A stretch of 64,000 nucleotides of DNA from NCBI RefSeq assembly GCF_042432825.1, contig NZ_JBHLWN010000077.1:1-64000 (forward strand), read 5' to 3'. Every line of letters starts with the position of its first letter. Position 1 is the first letter of the stretch. Source of the DNA: Gordoniibacillus chartarius. Its GTDB lineage: Bacteria; Bacillota; Bacilli; Paenibacillales; NBRC-103111. This document shows, one piece after another, positions 16,661 through 25,557 of this stretch. A program made the translations under genes and the position numbers. A model generated the notes under the pieces. The model did no database searches and was not told where the DNA came from. It worked only from the letters and a program-made list of their open reading frames with translations.

Positions 16661-17419
16661 CTATAAAATCACTTGCCCCATATCCGTGTGGATCTTGGCG
16701 AACAGCGCTTCGTCCGCCGACTTCAGCTGTTGAACGAGCTTCGGATTATGGCAGACGACCCGTACCGTGCCCTCAGCCTCTTGAATTTGCAGCATGTAGG
16801 ACTTCACCCGTTCGACGACGCCAGGATCAAGCTCCTCCAGCTCATCGAAATTAAATATGACTTTGAGCGGCTTTACGAACAGGAAGCCCTGCAGCGCCAT
16901 ATGAATCGAGGTCAGACTGGACTCGTCCGGCGCAGCGTACAGCGACACGATGAACACGCCGTTCTTGTTGTCGATCGCAAACGGTGCGGCTTGCGCGTCG
17001 CGCGGCTTGGGCGAAGGCTGCAGCGCTGCCGAGTCGGAAACGGCTTTGCCGGCGGCCGGCTGATCGAGGACAAGCGAGATCGTCTCCAAAATTTTTTCCA
17101 GCGTAATCGGCTTCAGGATGTAATGCTTGGCGCCGTTCTGGATCGCCTCGAACACCATGTTTTTTTGGTCGAGAGCGGAGATCATGATGATTTTCGCGTG
17201 CGGGTATGTCACGATAATTTTTTTGAGCGACTCCAGTCCGTCCATTACCGGCATCGTGATGTCCATCGTGACCAGGTCCGGCTCGTGCTTCGCATATTCC
17301 TTGTACGCCTCCATGCCGTTGGACGCTTCCGCGACGACGGTATGCCCCGCTTCCGTCAGCAGCATCCGCAAATTGCGGCGCATCAAGATCGAATCATCGA
17401 CGATTAGTATCGTTGCCAT
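16661..17419 (-). CDS. response regulator with C-terminal STAS-like domain
   Basis: A 252-aa cytoplasmic protein. The receiver domain (residues 1-122) has the acidic pair DD8-9, phospho-acceptor D53 in TMDITMPVMDG, the ISA switch serine and the K of LKPI. Residues about 145-250 form an alpha/beta STAS-like domain (VFIVSLYAAP... LKVIFNFDELEELDPGVVERV). There is no DNA-binding output. The start is ATG 17419, just after the stop of the kinase gene (AAGGGG upstream). It is a paralogue of the first gene of this operon and a likely phosphotransfer target of the kinase. Confidence 0.85.
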   Translation of the reverse strand: MATILIVDDSILMRRNLRMLLTEAGHTVVAEASNGMEAYKEYAKHEPDLVTMDITMPVMDGLESLKKIIVTYPHAKIIMISALDQKNMVFEAIQNGAKHYILKPITLEKILETISLVLDQPAAGKAVSDSAALQPSPKPRDAQAAPFAIDNKNGVFIVSLYAAPDESSLTSIHMALQGFLFVKPLKVIFNFDELEELDPGVVERVKSYMLQIQEAEGTVRVVCHNPKLVQQLKSADEALFAKIHTDMGQVIL

Positions 17420-17421
17420 TG

Positions 17422-20361
17422 TTATCCCCTTTTCGTAAGCGCGAAGCTGATCTGCATCGCTCCGTGCTCGGAATGAAAAGCGCACGTCCAAATATCCGCA
17501 TCCGCATATTTGATCGACGCCCCTTCGGTTTGCATCGTGATCGGCGGTTCCATCAGAATGAAGTCGGCGTATTGCTGGAACATCGAGAAGGAGTTGCCTA
17601 GAACCGTATTCGCCGTTTCGGCCAAGCTATCTTCAAGCAGCTCGCCGAGCTCCTGCTCGCTTATCGGATCGAGCACCGTGCCGCGAACGATCGCTCGCGA
17701 CAGCGTCTCGTCGACACTCATAATAAACATGCCTTCGACCGCCCCCTTGAGCGTAATGAACGCGGTCACCTTCCGCAGCGCCAGCTTGTCTCCGGGATGC
17801 GGCAGGAACGTCTCGTCCGCCGTCAAGCTTACTCCCATGAACCGGGCAAAATAATGCTGCACCGTGCCGATCGACGGCAGCAGCAAATCCGGATATTCGA
17901 CCTGCGGCGCCGCGTCGAGCTCCTCGTACGGAAGCGTGAACCGGAACGTCGTCCCCCGTCCGGGCGCTGTAATGACATCGACGGTGCCGCCAAGCTTCTC
18001 GGCTTCCGCTTTCACGGATGCGAGCCCGATGCCCCGCCCCGAGATATCGCTGACTTCATCCTTCGTCGAAAACTCGTCGCGGAAAATCAGCCCGACGGCA
18101 TCTTCGTCTCGGAGCGACGCCGCCTCCCCTGCAGTAAGCAGTCCGCGCTGCACCGCTTTGGCCCGCACGGCCTCCGGATCGATGCCACGGCCGTCGTCGG
18201 AAATTTCCACGACAATGTGCCGCTGCTCGAGCTGAACCCGGCAGGCGATGGAGGCCATTTCCTCTTTGCCCAGGGCGGTTCGTTCCTCAGGCGGCTCTAC
18301 TGCGTGATCGAGAATGTTGCGGAACACGTTCACGAGCGAGCGGCTGAAATCGTAATATTTTTCCGTGTCGGCAGCAAACTCTTCGCCTTCGACCGCAATC
18401 GGCAGCACAAGCTTCTCCATCCGCTCGGCGAGCCCGGCCACGTAATCGGGATAGCCTTTGAGCAGCTCCTTGAACGGCTTGTAGCGCAGCTTCCGCAGCT
18501 CGGGCAGCAGCAGCTTGCACTCATTGGGCGACAGCAGGGCGAGCATCTTCTTCTCGATCTCGATAATTCGCATTTTGTCGATCATGAGCAGGTCATCCTG
18601 ATTGAAGAACGTATCCCCGATCACCGATTGGAGCACGGCCAGATCGTCGTTGAGCCATGTTTCAATATGCAAACCGCCGACGCGGGCCAGCAGCTCGTCC
18701 GCGCTCAGCTCATCCGCCTGCTTCAGCCAGGCCGACAGCTGAGTTTCAGCCTCATGCAGCTTGCGGGTTATATGCGGCAGTCCGAATTGCGAGAAATTGC
18801 CTTTATACGTATGGATGTCCCGATAGACGGAGAGAAGCTTCGACTTGACCGACTGCTCGCTGAGCAGCGTCTCCGGCAGCTCCGATTCGGCGAACAGCTT
18901 GAAGTCGCGGACGCATTCCGTAAAATCGCCGTAGCCGACGATGACCTTAACGACCATCTTCAAAATGTTGCGTTCGATTTCGACCTGGCTTTCCAGCTCG
19001 CGCTTCTCGGTGATATCGGTCAAAATGACCATGATCGCTTCCGCGCCTGGAGCCGTTTCGATGAACTTGTAGTCCAGCTTGATGGTGAGGCCGTTAACCT
19101 GCAGCTCGTCGACGAGCAGCGGCAAGTACATCGCGCGCCGGCCTGCGTCCCGCTCTTGAAACAGCTTCTGCAGCAAGCTGTCGAGAAATTTGCGCTGCTC
19201 GTCGTCGCCGAGCGCCAGCAGCGCCGGGAACGGAACCCCCGCGATATCCCGACCGAACAGCACGCGGCATTCGCGGCTGTATTCTTCGCCGATTCGCAGC
19301 TCCGGCCCGAACGTCAGGAAGCCTTGGCCGGCGTTGTCGAGCAGACTCCGGATCGACCGGTCGCTGCGCAGCAGCTTGTCCTGCGCCTCCTGCAGCCTCG
19401 ACTTCGACAGCGTCAGCTCCTCGTTCTGCGCCTCCAGCTCTTCGTTCTGCTCCTCCAGCACCTGCTTCTGCTCTTCGAGCGCCGCCTTCTGCTGTTGGAG
19501 CTGATTGGAGTACAGCTGCATTTTGCTCATAATCAAATTCGTCGCATCGGCCAGCTGTTCGATTTCCCGCACCGCCTTCGGGATCGTAAGCGGCTTGTCC
19601 CATGCGGCCGACTCCTGCGACAGCTCGTTCATCCTCGCAATCGCCTGGTCCAGCGGCTGGAGGACGGGTCTGGAGATAAGCATCGAGATGAATTTCGTCA
19701 TGGTCAGCGCGACGAGAACGAGAATGAGCAGCATGAAAGCGATCGACAAGTACATGGCGAGCACGATCTCAGGCGTAATGAACGCCTCGACTTCGCCGAT
19801 CACGGTACCGCTCGCGTCCGTCAGATCGGACTTCGTCCGAACGATAAAATAACGGGTGATCGCATGCAGCGGCCCCATCTCTTCGATCTTCATCTGCCGC
19901 ATAACGTTGCTGTACAGCAGCTTGCCGCCGGCTTCGACGTGGATCGATACGAATTCGAATCCGGGGTTGAAGCTGAACGTCGCCGCCGCATCTTGAGCCT
20001 CCACAAACGCTTCGGCGGTTTTCGCCTGGACGTTCTTCGGCAAATACGTCTCCAGCTTGGCCATGTGATCCAGCTTGTTCACCCATTCCGTACCCTTCTC
20101 CCCTTGCGGGTCGAACTGGCGCAGATCGGCGATGCCGTGCTGCGCAAGGAACATGCTGCTGTTCAGTTCATCCGCGATCGTGCGGGAGATCAAGCTGGAG
20201 GCAAAACCGGACACCGGCTTCAGCGAGAAGGAAAGAGCTCCTAAAATAAGAACGGTAAACAGCAAAATGTTAATGAAAGACGTTAAATAAATCGTTCGCC
20301 TCACCCGGCTGCGGAGCGTCCGGCGATTCGGCCTTTTGTGAATATTCGACTGTGCGCTCAT
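17422..20361 (-). CDS. membrane CheA-like histidine kinase fused to a CheX-type phosphatase
   Basis: A 979-aa sensor. Order: transmembrane helix (27-47), extracellular sensor region (48-198), second helix (199-225), HAMP (228-280), Gln/Glu-rich coiled coil (285-335), PAS-like domain (340-455), Hpt-like domain with HTYKGN (H517), HATPase domain (N682, DDGRG at 722-726, GRGIG at 775-779), then a CheC/CheX-type domain (830-979). The last holds the phosphatase signature E915-x-x-N918 in DSLAETANTVLGN. Kinase and aspartyl-phosphate phosphatase are therefore on one chain, where CheA would have a CheW-like domain. Its ATG overlaps the stop of the cyclase gene (ATGA). Likely targets are the two flanking REC proteins. 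Confidence 0.85.
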   Translation of the reverse strand: MSAQSNIHKRPNRRTLRSRVRRTIYLTSFINILLFTVLILGALSFSLKPVSGFASSLISRTIADELNSSMFLAQHGIADLRQFDPQGEKGTEWVNKLDHMAKLETYLPKNVQAKTAEAFVEAQDAAATFSFNPGFEFVSIHVEAGGKLLYSNVMRQMKIEEMGPLHAITRYFIVRTKSDLTDASGTVIGEVEAFITPEIVLAMYLSIAFMLLILVLVALTMTKFISMLISRPVLQPLDQAIARMNELSQESAAWDKPLTIPKAVREIEQLADATNLIMSKMQLYSNQLQQQKAALEEQKQVLEEQNEELEAQNEELTLSKSRLQEAQDKLLRSDRSIRSLLDNAGQGFLTFGPELRIGEEYSRECRVLFGRDIAGVPFPALLALGDDEQRKFLDSLLQKLFQERDAGRRAMYLPLLVDELQVNGLTIKLDYKFIETAPGAEAIMVILTDITEKRELESQVEIERNILKMVVKVIVGYGDFTECVRDFKLFAESELPETLLSEQSVKSKLLSVYRDIHTYKGNFSQFGLPHITRKLHEAETQLSAWLKQADELSADELLARVGGLHIETWLNDDLAVLQSVIGDTFFNQDDLLMIDKMRIIEIEKKMLALLSPNECKLLLPELRKLRYKPFKELLKGYPDYVAGLAERMEKLVLPIAVEGEEFAADTEKYYDFSRSLVNVFRNILDHAVEPPEERTALGKEEMASIACRVQLEQRHIVVEISDDGRGIDPEAVRAKAVQRGLLTAGEAASLRDEDAVGLIFRDEFSTKDEVSDISGRGIGLASVKAEAEKLGGTVDVITAPGRGTTFRFTLPYEELDAAPQVEYPDLLLPSIGTVQHYFARFMGVSLTADETFLPHPGDKLALRKVTAFITLKGAVEGMFIMSVDETLSRAIVRGTVLDPISEQELGELLEDSLAETANTVLGNSFSMFQQYADFILMEPPITMQTEGASIKYADADIWTCAFHSEHGAMQISFALTKRG

Positions 20362-21587
20362 CGTTCACCTCGCAGCTTTTGCTGGCATTTCTCGATGTAA
20401 AATCCGGCCACTGCATCGTCCCTCGCGGCTGCGGCACACGCTTCGAAGAGGCGCAGCGCACCTTCCGCATCATCGCTATGAAACAGCTCGACGGCACGCT
20501 CGAACTCGCTTCGGGTCCGCAGCTTGATCTTGCATAGAGGCGCCGGATCCGCATCGAACACCTCATATATCGCCAGCTGCTGTTTGCGCCCCTTTACGGA
20601 CACTTCATCGATGCGCCGAATGGCGAACCGCTCCGGCCGTTTCAGTCTGCGGTACGTCCCTTCTGCGATGAGAATCGAAGTCCCGGCATACCGCTTGTTC
20701 AGCTCTTCGACCCGGGATGCGACGTTGACGCTATCGGAAATGACGGTTCCCTCCATCCGGCTCTCTCCACCTACAATACCGAGCATAAGCGGACCGGTGT
20801 TCAGACCGATGCCCGCACGGATCGGCGCATATCCCGACGCTGCGCGGCTCAGGTTGTAGGTTTCCAGCTCCCGCATCATATCGACCGCCGCCTGAACGGC
20901 GCGATCGGCCTCAGCCTGAAACAAGGCCATGACGCCGTCGCCGATGTACTTGTCGATAAAGCCCCCGTGCCGCTTCACGACCGGATCCATCCGCCGCAGG
21001 TAAGCGTTAAGAAGCTTGAACGTTTCCTGTGTCGTCAATTGCTCAGACATCGTTGTAAACGAGCGGATATCGGAAAATAACACCGTAAGCTCAGCTTCCA
21101 CATGATCGCCAAGACGCACGTCAATGATCGATTTCTTGCTGAGGAACGAAATGAATTCGTGCGGCACGAACCGTTCGTACGCGCGCGTCAGCGCCTCCTG
21201 GTGCAGCTTGGCGAGCCGTTCCTCCTCGTAGCCCTGCTCGAGGTTATCGACGGTGCGGGACATCATCCGGTTGATGTCGAGCACCTGCTCGAAGGCGCGG
21301 ACGATGCGCGGGTCCGCATCCCGCAGGCGCTCGTACGGCACGGCGTCCGTCAGGAAGCCTTCGGCGAGATCCTCGAGCGCCGTATGAAACTCTTGGAGCG
21401 GCCGGGCGAAGCGGCGCCGGTATTCTCGGACCAAGGCAACGGCACCCACGGCGATTGCGAACGCGCCGCTCGCCGCCATTGCCGCCACAGCCGATGCCGA
21501 GTCCGGGCTCGCCCAGATGAGCACGACAGCGGAAACCGTATAGACGGCGGCAGCACATAGAACAATTAGGCGGATTCCTTTACTCAT
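20358..21587 (-). CDS. membrane class III adenylate cyclase
   Basis: A 409-aa protein with two N-terminal membrane helices (about 5-26 and 33-55), a helical linker (60-150) and a class III catalytic domain (160-330). Metal-binding aspartates are D173 (FSDIRSF) and D217 (IGDGVM). The purine-specifying positions are K213 and T281, the Lys/Thr pair of class IIIb adenylate cyclases. N288 and R292 of SVNVASR complete the site. A short helical tail (340-409) follows. The start at ATG 21587 overlaps the previous gene by 8 bases. It is predicted to make cAMP, unusual in Firmicutes. Confidence 0.85.
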   Translation of the reverse strand: MSKGIRLIVLCAAAVYTVSAVVLIWASPDSASAVAAMAASGAFAIAVGAVALVREYRRRFARPLQEFHTALEDLAEGFLTDAVPYERLRDADPRIVRAFEQVLDINRMMSRTVDNLEQGYEEERLAKLHQEALTRAYERFVPHEFISFLSKKSIIDVRLGDHVEAELTVLFSDIRSFTTMSEQLTTQETFKLLNAYLRRMDPVVKRHGGFIDKYIGDGVMALFQAEADRAVQAAVDMMRELETYNLSRAASGYAPIRAGIGLNTGPLMLGIVGGESRMEGTVISDSVNVASRVEELNKRYAGTSILIAEGTYRRLKRPERFAIRRIDEVSVKGRKQQLAIYEVFDADPAPLCKIKLRTRSEFERAVELFHSDDAEGALRLFEACAAAARDDAVAGFYIEKCQQKLRGER

Positions 21588-22344
21588 GCGTCTCGACCGG
21601 AATAGCGGGGTATAGGCTTTGCAGGCGCCGGCGGAGCGCTTCATGGCCGGCAACGTAGACGGTGCTTCCTCCTGCCGCACGTACCGGCTTCAGCAGATCG
21701 TCAAGCAATCGCAGGAGCGGCTCGGACATCTCGGCCATGTCCCCGAAATCGACGCAAATGCGAAGCGGACGGATGAAGAGCAGCCCTTGCAGAGCAGGAC
21801 GAATCGCTCCCAGCGCCGCTTCCGACGTTTCCGCCGTCAAAGCGATGAAGAACGTCCCCTCTCTGTTTTCAATAGAGACGGGCGGCTGCTGTGCCAGCGC
21901 ATTCGATTGGCCTGCTTGTGCCGAATGCAGTTCCGGCGTGTGCGGCGCAGCGGACACATCGCCGGAATTGGCGGAAGCCGGCGCCAGCAGCAGCTCCTCG
22001 ACCGCTCTCAGCAGCTTTTCCGCCGTAATCGGCTTCACGATGTACTTCTTCGCCCCTTTCTCCAGCGCTTCGAACAGCATGCTGCGCTGGTCGAAGGCGC
22101 TGATGACGAGGATGACGGCCCTAGGATCGTAGGCGACGATTTCGCGAACGGCATCGATTCCGTTCATAACCGGCATCGTCACGTCCATGGTGACCAGGTC
22201 GGGACGATGCAGCTTGTAGGCTCTACAGCCCTCATCCCCATTCGAGGCCTCGGCGGCAATCTCATAACCCGCCGCCGTTAGGATCGAGCGTAAGTTTCTG
22301 CGCATAACGGGGGAGTCGTCGATGATCAAAATTCGTTGTGTCAT
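21580..22344 (-). CDS. response regulator with C-terminal STAS-like domain (first paralogue)
   Basis: A 254-aa protein with the same plan as the product of 16661-17419. The receiver (1-122) has DD9-10, D54 in TMDVTMPVMNG, ISA and VKPI. A linker and a STAS-like alpha/beta domain (about 150-250) follow. It is the first gene of a four-gene operon (GGGTGAG before the ATG) and overlaps the cyclase gene, suggesting it controls the cyclase or competes with its paralogue for phosphate from the kinase. Confidence 0.85.
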   Translation of the reverse strand: MTQRILIIDDSPVMRRNLRSILTAAGYEIAAEASNGDEGCRAYKLHRPDLVTMDVTMPVMNGIDAVREIVAYDPRAVILVISAFDQRSMLFEALEKGAKKYIVKPITAEKLLRAVEELLLAPASANSGDVSAAPHTPELHSAQAGQSNALAQQPPVSIENREGTFFIALTAETSEAALGAIRPALQGLLFIRPLRICVDFGDMAEMSEPLLRLLDDLLKPVRAAGGSTVYVAGHEALRRRLQSLYPAIPVETHE

Positions 22345-22375
22345 GTTAGCTCACCCATTTTTATGTAATACTGTC

Positions 22376-22404
22376 ATTGTATCGTTTTTTGTCGAAGCCG
22401 ACAA
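22376..22404 (-). promoter_or_regulatory. promoter of the REC/cyclase/kinase operon
   Basis: Minus-strand TTGTCG (22399-22404), a 17-base spacer and TACAAT (22376-22381). An inverted repeat TTGTCG-4-CGACAA (22389-22404) overlaps the -35 and could be an operator. Confidence 0.55.
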
Positions 22405-22458
22405 CAAAAAACACCCTTCCGGAATAGGACTCTATTCCCAGAAGGATGTTTATTTTTG
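22405..22458 (-). terminator. terminator after yezD
   Basis: A long imperfect stem (arms AACACCCTTCCGGAATAG and TATTCCCAGAAGGATGTT) around GACTC, with T-runs on both strands. On the minus strand it ends the sulfate-transport unit. Confidence 0.8.
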
Positions 22459-22460
22459 GA

Positions 22461-22673
22461 TTATGAATGAGATTTCGACTTGCGGCGGGATTCCGGCACC
22501 GCAGAGATCGCGGCTCGTGACGTCTCTGCATCGAAACGCCTGCGTTCCGTGCGGTCGATCTGCATGATGTTCCCGTCGTGTACGACGATCTGCACCGTAC
22601 CGTACTCCAAGCCGTTCAGACTGACTGCAATGCGTTCCAACCAAGCTTCATCCACGATCAGCGGTTTCGCCAT
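22461..22673 (-). CDS. YezD-family small protein
   Basis: A 70-aa protein of the YezD/DUF2292 family. The diagnostic core is EAWLERIAVSLNGLEYGTVQ followed by IVVHDGNIMQIDRTERRRF. The ATG at 22673 follows GAGGGA. Family members are often found beside sulfate and cysteine genes, and here it ends a run containing the sulfate ABC transporter. A role in sulfur metabolism is an inference from context. The C-terminus is a basic, Ser-rich tail. Confidence 0.8.
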   Translation of the reverse strand: MAKPLIVDEAWLERIAVSLNGLEYGTVQIVVHDGNIMQIDRTERRRFDAETSRAAISAVPESRRKSKSHS

Positions 22674-22724
22674 ATCGTATCCCTCCATCGATTTATGATC
22701 AGTAATTTCTCCTTGTACCTATTC

Positions 22725-23552
22725 CTATATCGTCCAATCGTGCCAATCCCGTTTCCGCTGGTCCGCACGGATCAGCCACTTCGACGTCACATCCAGCAGA
22801 GCTCCGCATGCGGCACTGCTTGAGAACGTATGATCCGCTTCGTCCACCAGCTCCACATCGCATTGTCCCTCGCTGCGGAGCCAGAACATTTGCCGGTACA
22901 TGGGCGCATAATCAACCGGTATCACCTCATCGGCCTTACCGTGAACGATCAACACGTCTCCGCTGAATTTGCGGAGCTGCTCGAGCGGATGATGTCTCGC
23001 CAGCGAATCGAAAAACTCGGCGCTTAGAAGATAGCCTTGATGATCGACCGGACGGCCCGGCTTTGCCTTCAAATACGATTCTTTGCCGACAATCCGCACA
23101 ATATCGTAATGAGGATGGGCTACGGCGGACCACAGAATCAACGATTTAACGCGGGAATCTTTGGCCGCCGTCAGCACTGCTACCGCTCCGCCCAAGCTGT
23201 GGCCGATCACCGTAATACGGCTTACGTCGACGCAGTCGATGCTTGCGGCGTAATCCAGGACCGCCCGCGTTTCGTCGATCAGCGTGTCGAGACCGCCTGC
23301 TCCATAGTCGCCGGTGCTCTCGCCGCAGCCGCCGTAATCGAAGCGCAGCACCATATAGCCCTGCTCGCATAACCGTCTCGCCGCCTTGACGAACAAGCGA
23401 TTGACGCCGGTCTTGCTGCCGATGAAGCCGTGGCAAACGATCAGCAGCGGCCAACGCGTGGCGGTCTTCCCGCTCTCCGGATCCGACTTCGGGTAATGCA
23501 GCGTCGCCGCCAAATCCCGGTTTCCTGCTCGTATCGTAATCGTATGCTCCAT
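22725..23552 (-). CDS. alpha/beta hydrolase (dienelactone hydrolase-like)
   Basis: A 275-aa cytoplasmic serine hydrolase. The nucleophile lies in GHSLGGAVAV (about residue 118), the acid in HGKADEVIPV and the histidine in DEADHTFSS. It resembles the S9/BAAT-like esterase group. AGGAGG precedes the ATG, and it lies 23 bases after cysA, probably co-transcribed. Whether it acts on a sulfur-containing ester is unknown. Confidence 0.8.
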   Translation of the reverse strand: MEHTITIRAGNRDLAATLHYPKSDPESGKTATRWPLLIVCHGFIGSKTGVNRLFVKAARRLCEQGYMVLRFDYGGCGESTGDYGAGGLDTLIDETRAVLDYAASIDCVDVSRITVIGHSLGGAVAVLTAAKDSRVKSLILWSAVAHPHYDIVRIVGKESYLKAKPGRPVDHQGYLLSAEFFDSLARHHPLEQLRKFSGDVLIVHGKADEVIPVDYAPMYRQMFWLRSEGQCDVELVDEADHTFSSSAACGALLDVTSKWLIRADQRKRDWHDWTI

Positions 23553-23575
23553 GGCGGCGTCCTCCTTATGTGTAG

Positions 23576-24637
23576 TTAAATGTGAACCGGCAGCGGATCG
23601 TTCTTGAGGCGATTTTCGACAACCGATACTTCCTGATCCGCAAACAAGTAGGCGCGATGAACCAGAACATGCGTCCGATCTCCTTGATGCAGCGCCGGCT
23701 GCTCCAAATCTCGGTAGCCGAACAATCGGTTCGGGCCGACCTCAACCTCCACCTGCCAGTGCGTCCCCCGGAAATACGTCGCTTTCACGACACCTTCCTG
23801 TGCGGCCGACGGATAGCGAAGCTCTTTGGGAAAGCCGATCTCGATAAATTCGGGACGAATGATCGCCTGCACGCCGGGGGCGCTGTCTTCGAAGCCGCGC
23901 AGCGCGGAAATCTCGCTGACCGTGCTGGATTCGCCGATGAACCCGGCGACGAACGGGGTGCGCGGCGTCGTATAAATGTCCTTCGGCGTCCCCTTCTGCT
24001 CCAGGCGGCCTTGATGAATAATCATGATTTCGTCGGCAACCTCCACCGCCTCTTCCTGATCGTGCGTCACGAACACGGTCGTAATGCCGACCCGATCGAT
24101 CATGTCGCGCAGCCAGGAGCGCAGCTCCTTGCGCACCTTTGCGTCGATGGCTGCAAACGGCTCGTCGAGCAGCAGCAGCTGCGGCTGCGGGGCAAGCGCC
24201 CGGGCGAAGGCGACACGCTGCCGCTGCCCGCCGGACAGCTGGCTCGGCAGACGCTTCGCCAGGCCCCCGAGTCCGGTCAGCTCCAGCAGCTCGTTCACCC
24301 GGCGCTGGATGTCCGCTTTCGGCTTCTTCTGCACGGCAAGCCCGAAAGCGATATTATCGTAAACGTTCATATGCCGGAATAATGCATAATTTTGGAATAC
24401 GAGCCCGATTCCGCGCTTCTGCGGCACAACATCGTTGACCCGTTCGCCATGGAACCGAATATCGCCGGCGTCCGGCTGCTCCAGTCCCGCAAGCATTCTC
24501 AGTATCGTCGTCTTGCCGCCGCCGCTTGGCCCGAGCAGACCGATCAGCTGCCCCTTCTCGATCGTAAAGCTTACGTCGTTCGAAGCCAGGTGCGCTCCGA
24601 AGCTCTTCGTAAGTCCGCTTACCGCAATATGGCTCAT
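23576..24637 (-). CDS. cysA: sulfate/thiosulfate ABC transporter ATPase
   Basis: A 353-aa ABC ATPase energising sulfate uptake. Walker A GPSGGGKTT (about 36-44), Q-loop FQNYALF, signature LSGGQRQRVAFARAL and Walker B LLLLDEPFAAID are all intact. The C-terminal third is a TOBE-like regulatory domain. Its ATG overlaps the stop of cysW (ATGA), arguing for coupled translation. Length and context match CysA. Confidence 0.93.
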   Translation of the reverse strand: MSHIAVSGLTKSFGAHLASNDVSFTIEKGQLIGLLGPSGGGKTTILRMLAGLEQPDAGDIRFHGERVNDVVPQKRGIGLVFQNYALFRHMNVYDNIAFGLAVQKKPKADIQRRVNELLELTGLGGLAKRLPSQLSGGQRQRVAFARALAPQPQLLLLDEPFAAIDAKVRKELRSWLRDMIDRVGITTVFVTHDQEEAVEVADEIMIIHQGRLEQKGTPKDIYTTPRTPFVAGFIGESSTVSEISALRGFEDSAPGVQAIIRPEFIEIGFPKELRYPSAAQEGVVKATYFRGTHWQVEVEVGPNRLFGYRDLEQPALHQGDRTHVLVHRAYLFADQEVSVVENRLKNDPLPVHI

Positions 24638-25545
24638 GGCCGATCCCCGCTTTCCCCCGTGCCTGCCCGGACGGTCTGATGATGCTTCCATTCGACGACG
24701 GATTTGATTATCAGTGTTACGATACCCAACAAGACCAGCAAAGACGCAACCGCGAAAGCAGCATTGAACTGATACTCGTTGTACAAAATCTGTACGTGGA
24801 GCGGTATCGTATTCGTCTTGCCGCGAACGTGTCCGGACACGACGGATACGGCGCCGAATTCTCCCATTGCACGGGCATTACATAAAATGACGCCGTACAG
24901 GAGGCCCCACTTGATGTTGGGCAGCGTCACCTTCCAGAAGATGCGCCAGCCGGAAGCTCCCAGGGTGGCCGCCGCTTCCTCTTCCTGAACGCCCTGCGCC
25001 TCCATCAGCGGGATCAATTCGCGGGCGACGAACGGGAAGGTTACGAAAATCGTAGCGAGCACAATGCCCGGTAAAGCGAAAATAATTTTGATATCGTGCT
25101 CGGCAAGCCACGGCCCGAACCAGCCGCGGGCGCCGAACAGCAGCACGAAGACGAGACCGGCAATAACCGGCGATACCGCGAACGGCAAATCGATCAGCGT
25201 CAGCAGCAGCTGTCTGCCGCGGAAGCGGAATTTGGCGATCGCCCACGCGGCGGCGAGTCCGAACAGCATGTTAAGCGGTACGGCAATCGCCGCGGTGTAC
25301 AGCGTCAGCTGGATTGCCGATAAGGCCGCTTTATCCTTGAACGCCGCAAAATACAGCGCAATGCCTTTACCAAATGCCTCAACAAATACTAGAACTAACG
25401 GCAATACGAGAATGAGTCCGAGAAAACCGAGCGCGACGGCGATCAATGACCATCGCACCCAGCCGCTTTCCGTCAAATGCCGGGCAGGCCTTGCTTTCGG
25501 GGCGAAGGACCGGCCGGCTGCAGCGGTAGGAACTGCTCCTGCCAT
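24634..25545 (-). CDS. cysW: sulfate ABC transporter permease CysW
   Basis: A 303-aa permease with six predicted helices. The binding-protein-dependent transport motif is ELIPLMEAQGVQEEEAAATL followed by GASGWRIF. The region with NARAMGEFGAVSVVSGHVRGK is diagnostic of the CysW/CysT family. An AGGAGGG SD sits at the cysT stop. It pairs with CysT to form the membrane channel. Confidence 0.93.
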   Translation of the reverse strand: MAGAVPTAAAGRSFAPKARPARHLTESGWVRWSLIAVALGFLGLILVLPLVLVFVEAFGKGIALYFAAFKDKAALSAIQLTLYTAAIAVPLNMLFGLAAAWAIAKFRFRGRQLLLTLIDLPFAVSPVIAGLVFVLLFGARGWFGPWLAEHDIKIIFALPGIVLATIFVTFPFVARELIPLMEAQGVQEEEAAATLGASGWRIFWKVTLPNIKWGLLYGVILCNARAMGEFGAVSVVSGHVRGKTNTIPLHVQILYNEYQFNAAFAVASLLVLLGIVTLIIKSVVEWKHHQTVRAGTGESGDRP

Positions 25546-25557
25546 CGGTATTCCCTC

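Noticed and set aside
17797..20244. 815-codon plus-strand frame opposite the kinase gene
   Set aside because: Long antisense frames are common in GC-rich DNA. Its translation is Arg/Gln/Leu/His-rich without motifs, while the opposite strand encodes a full kinase.
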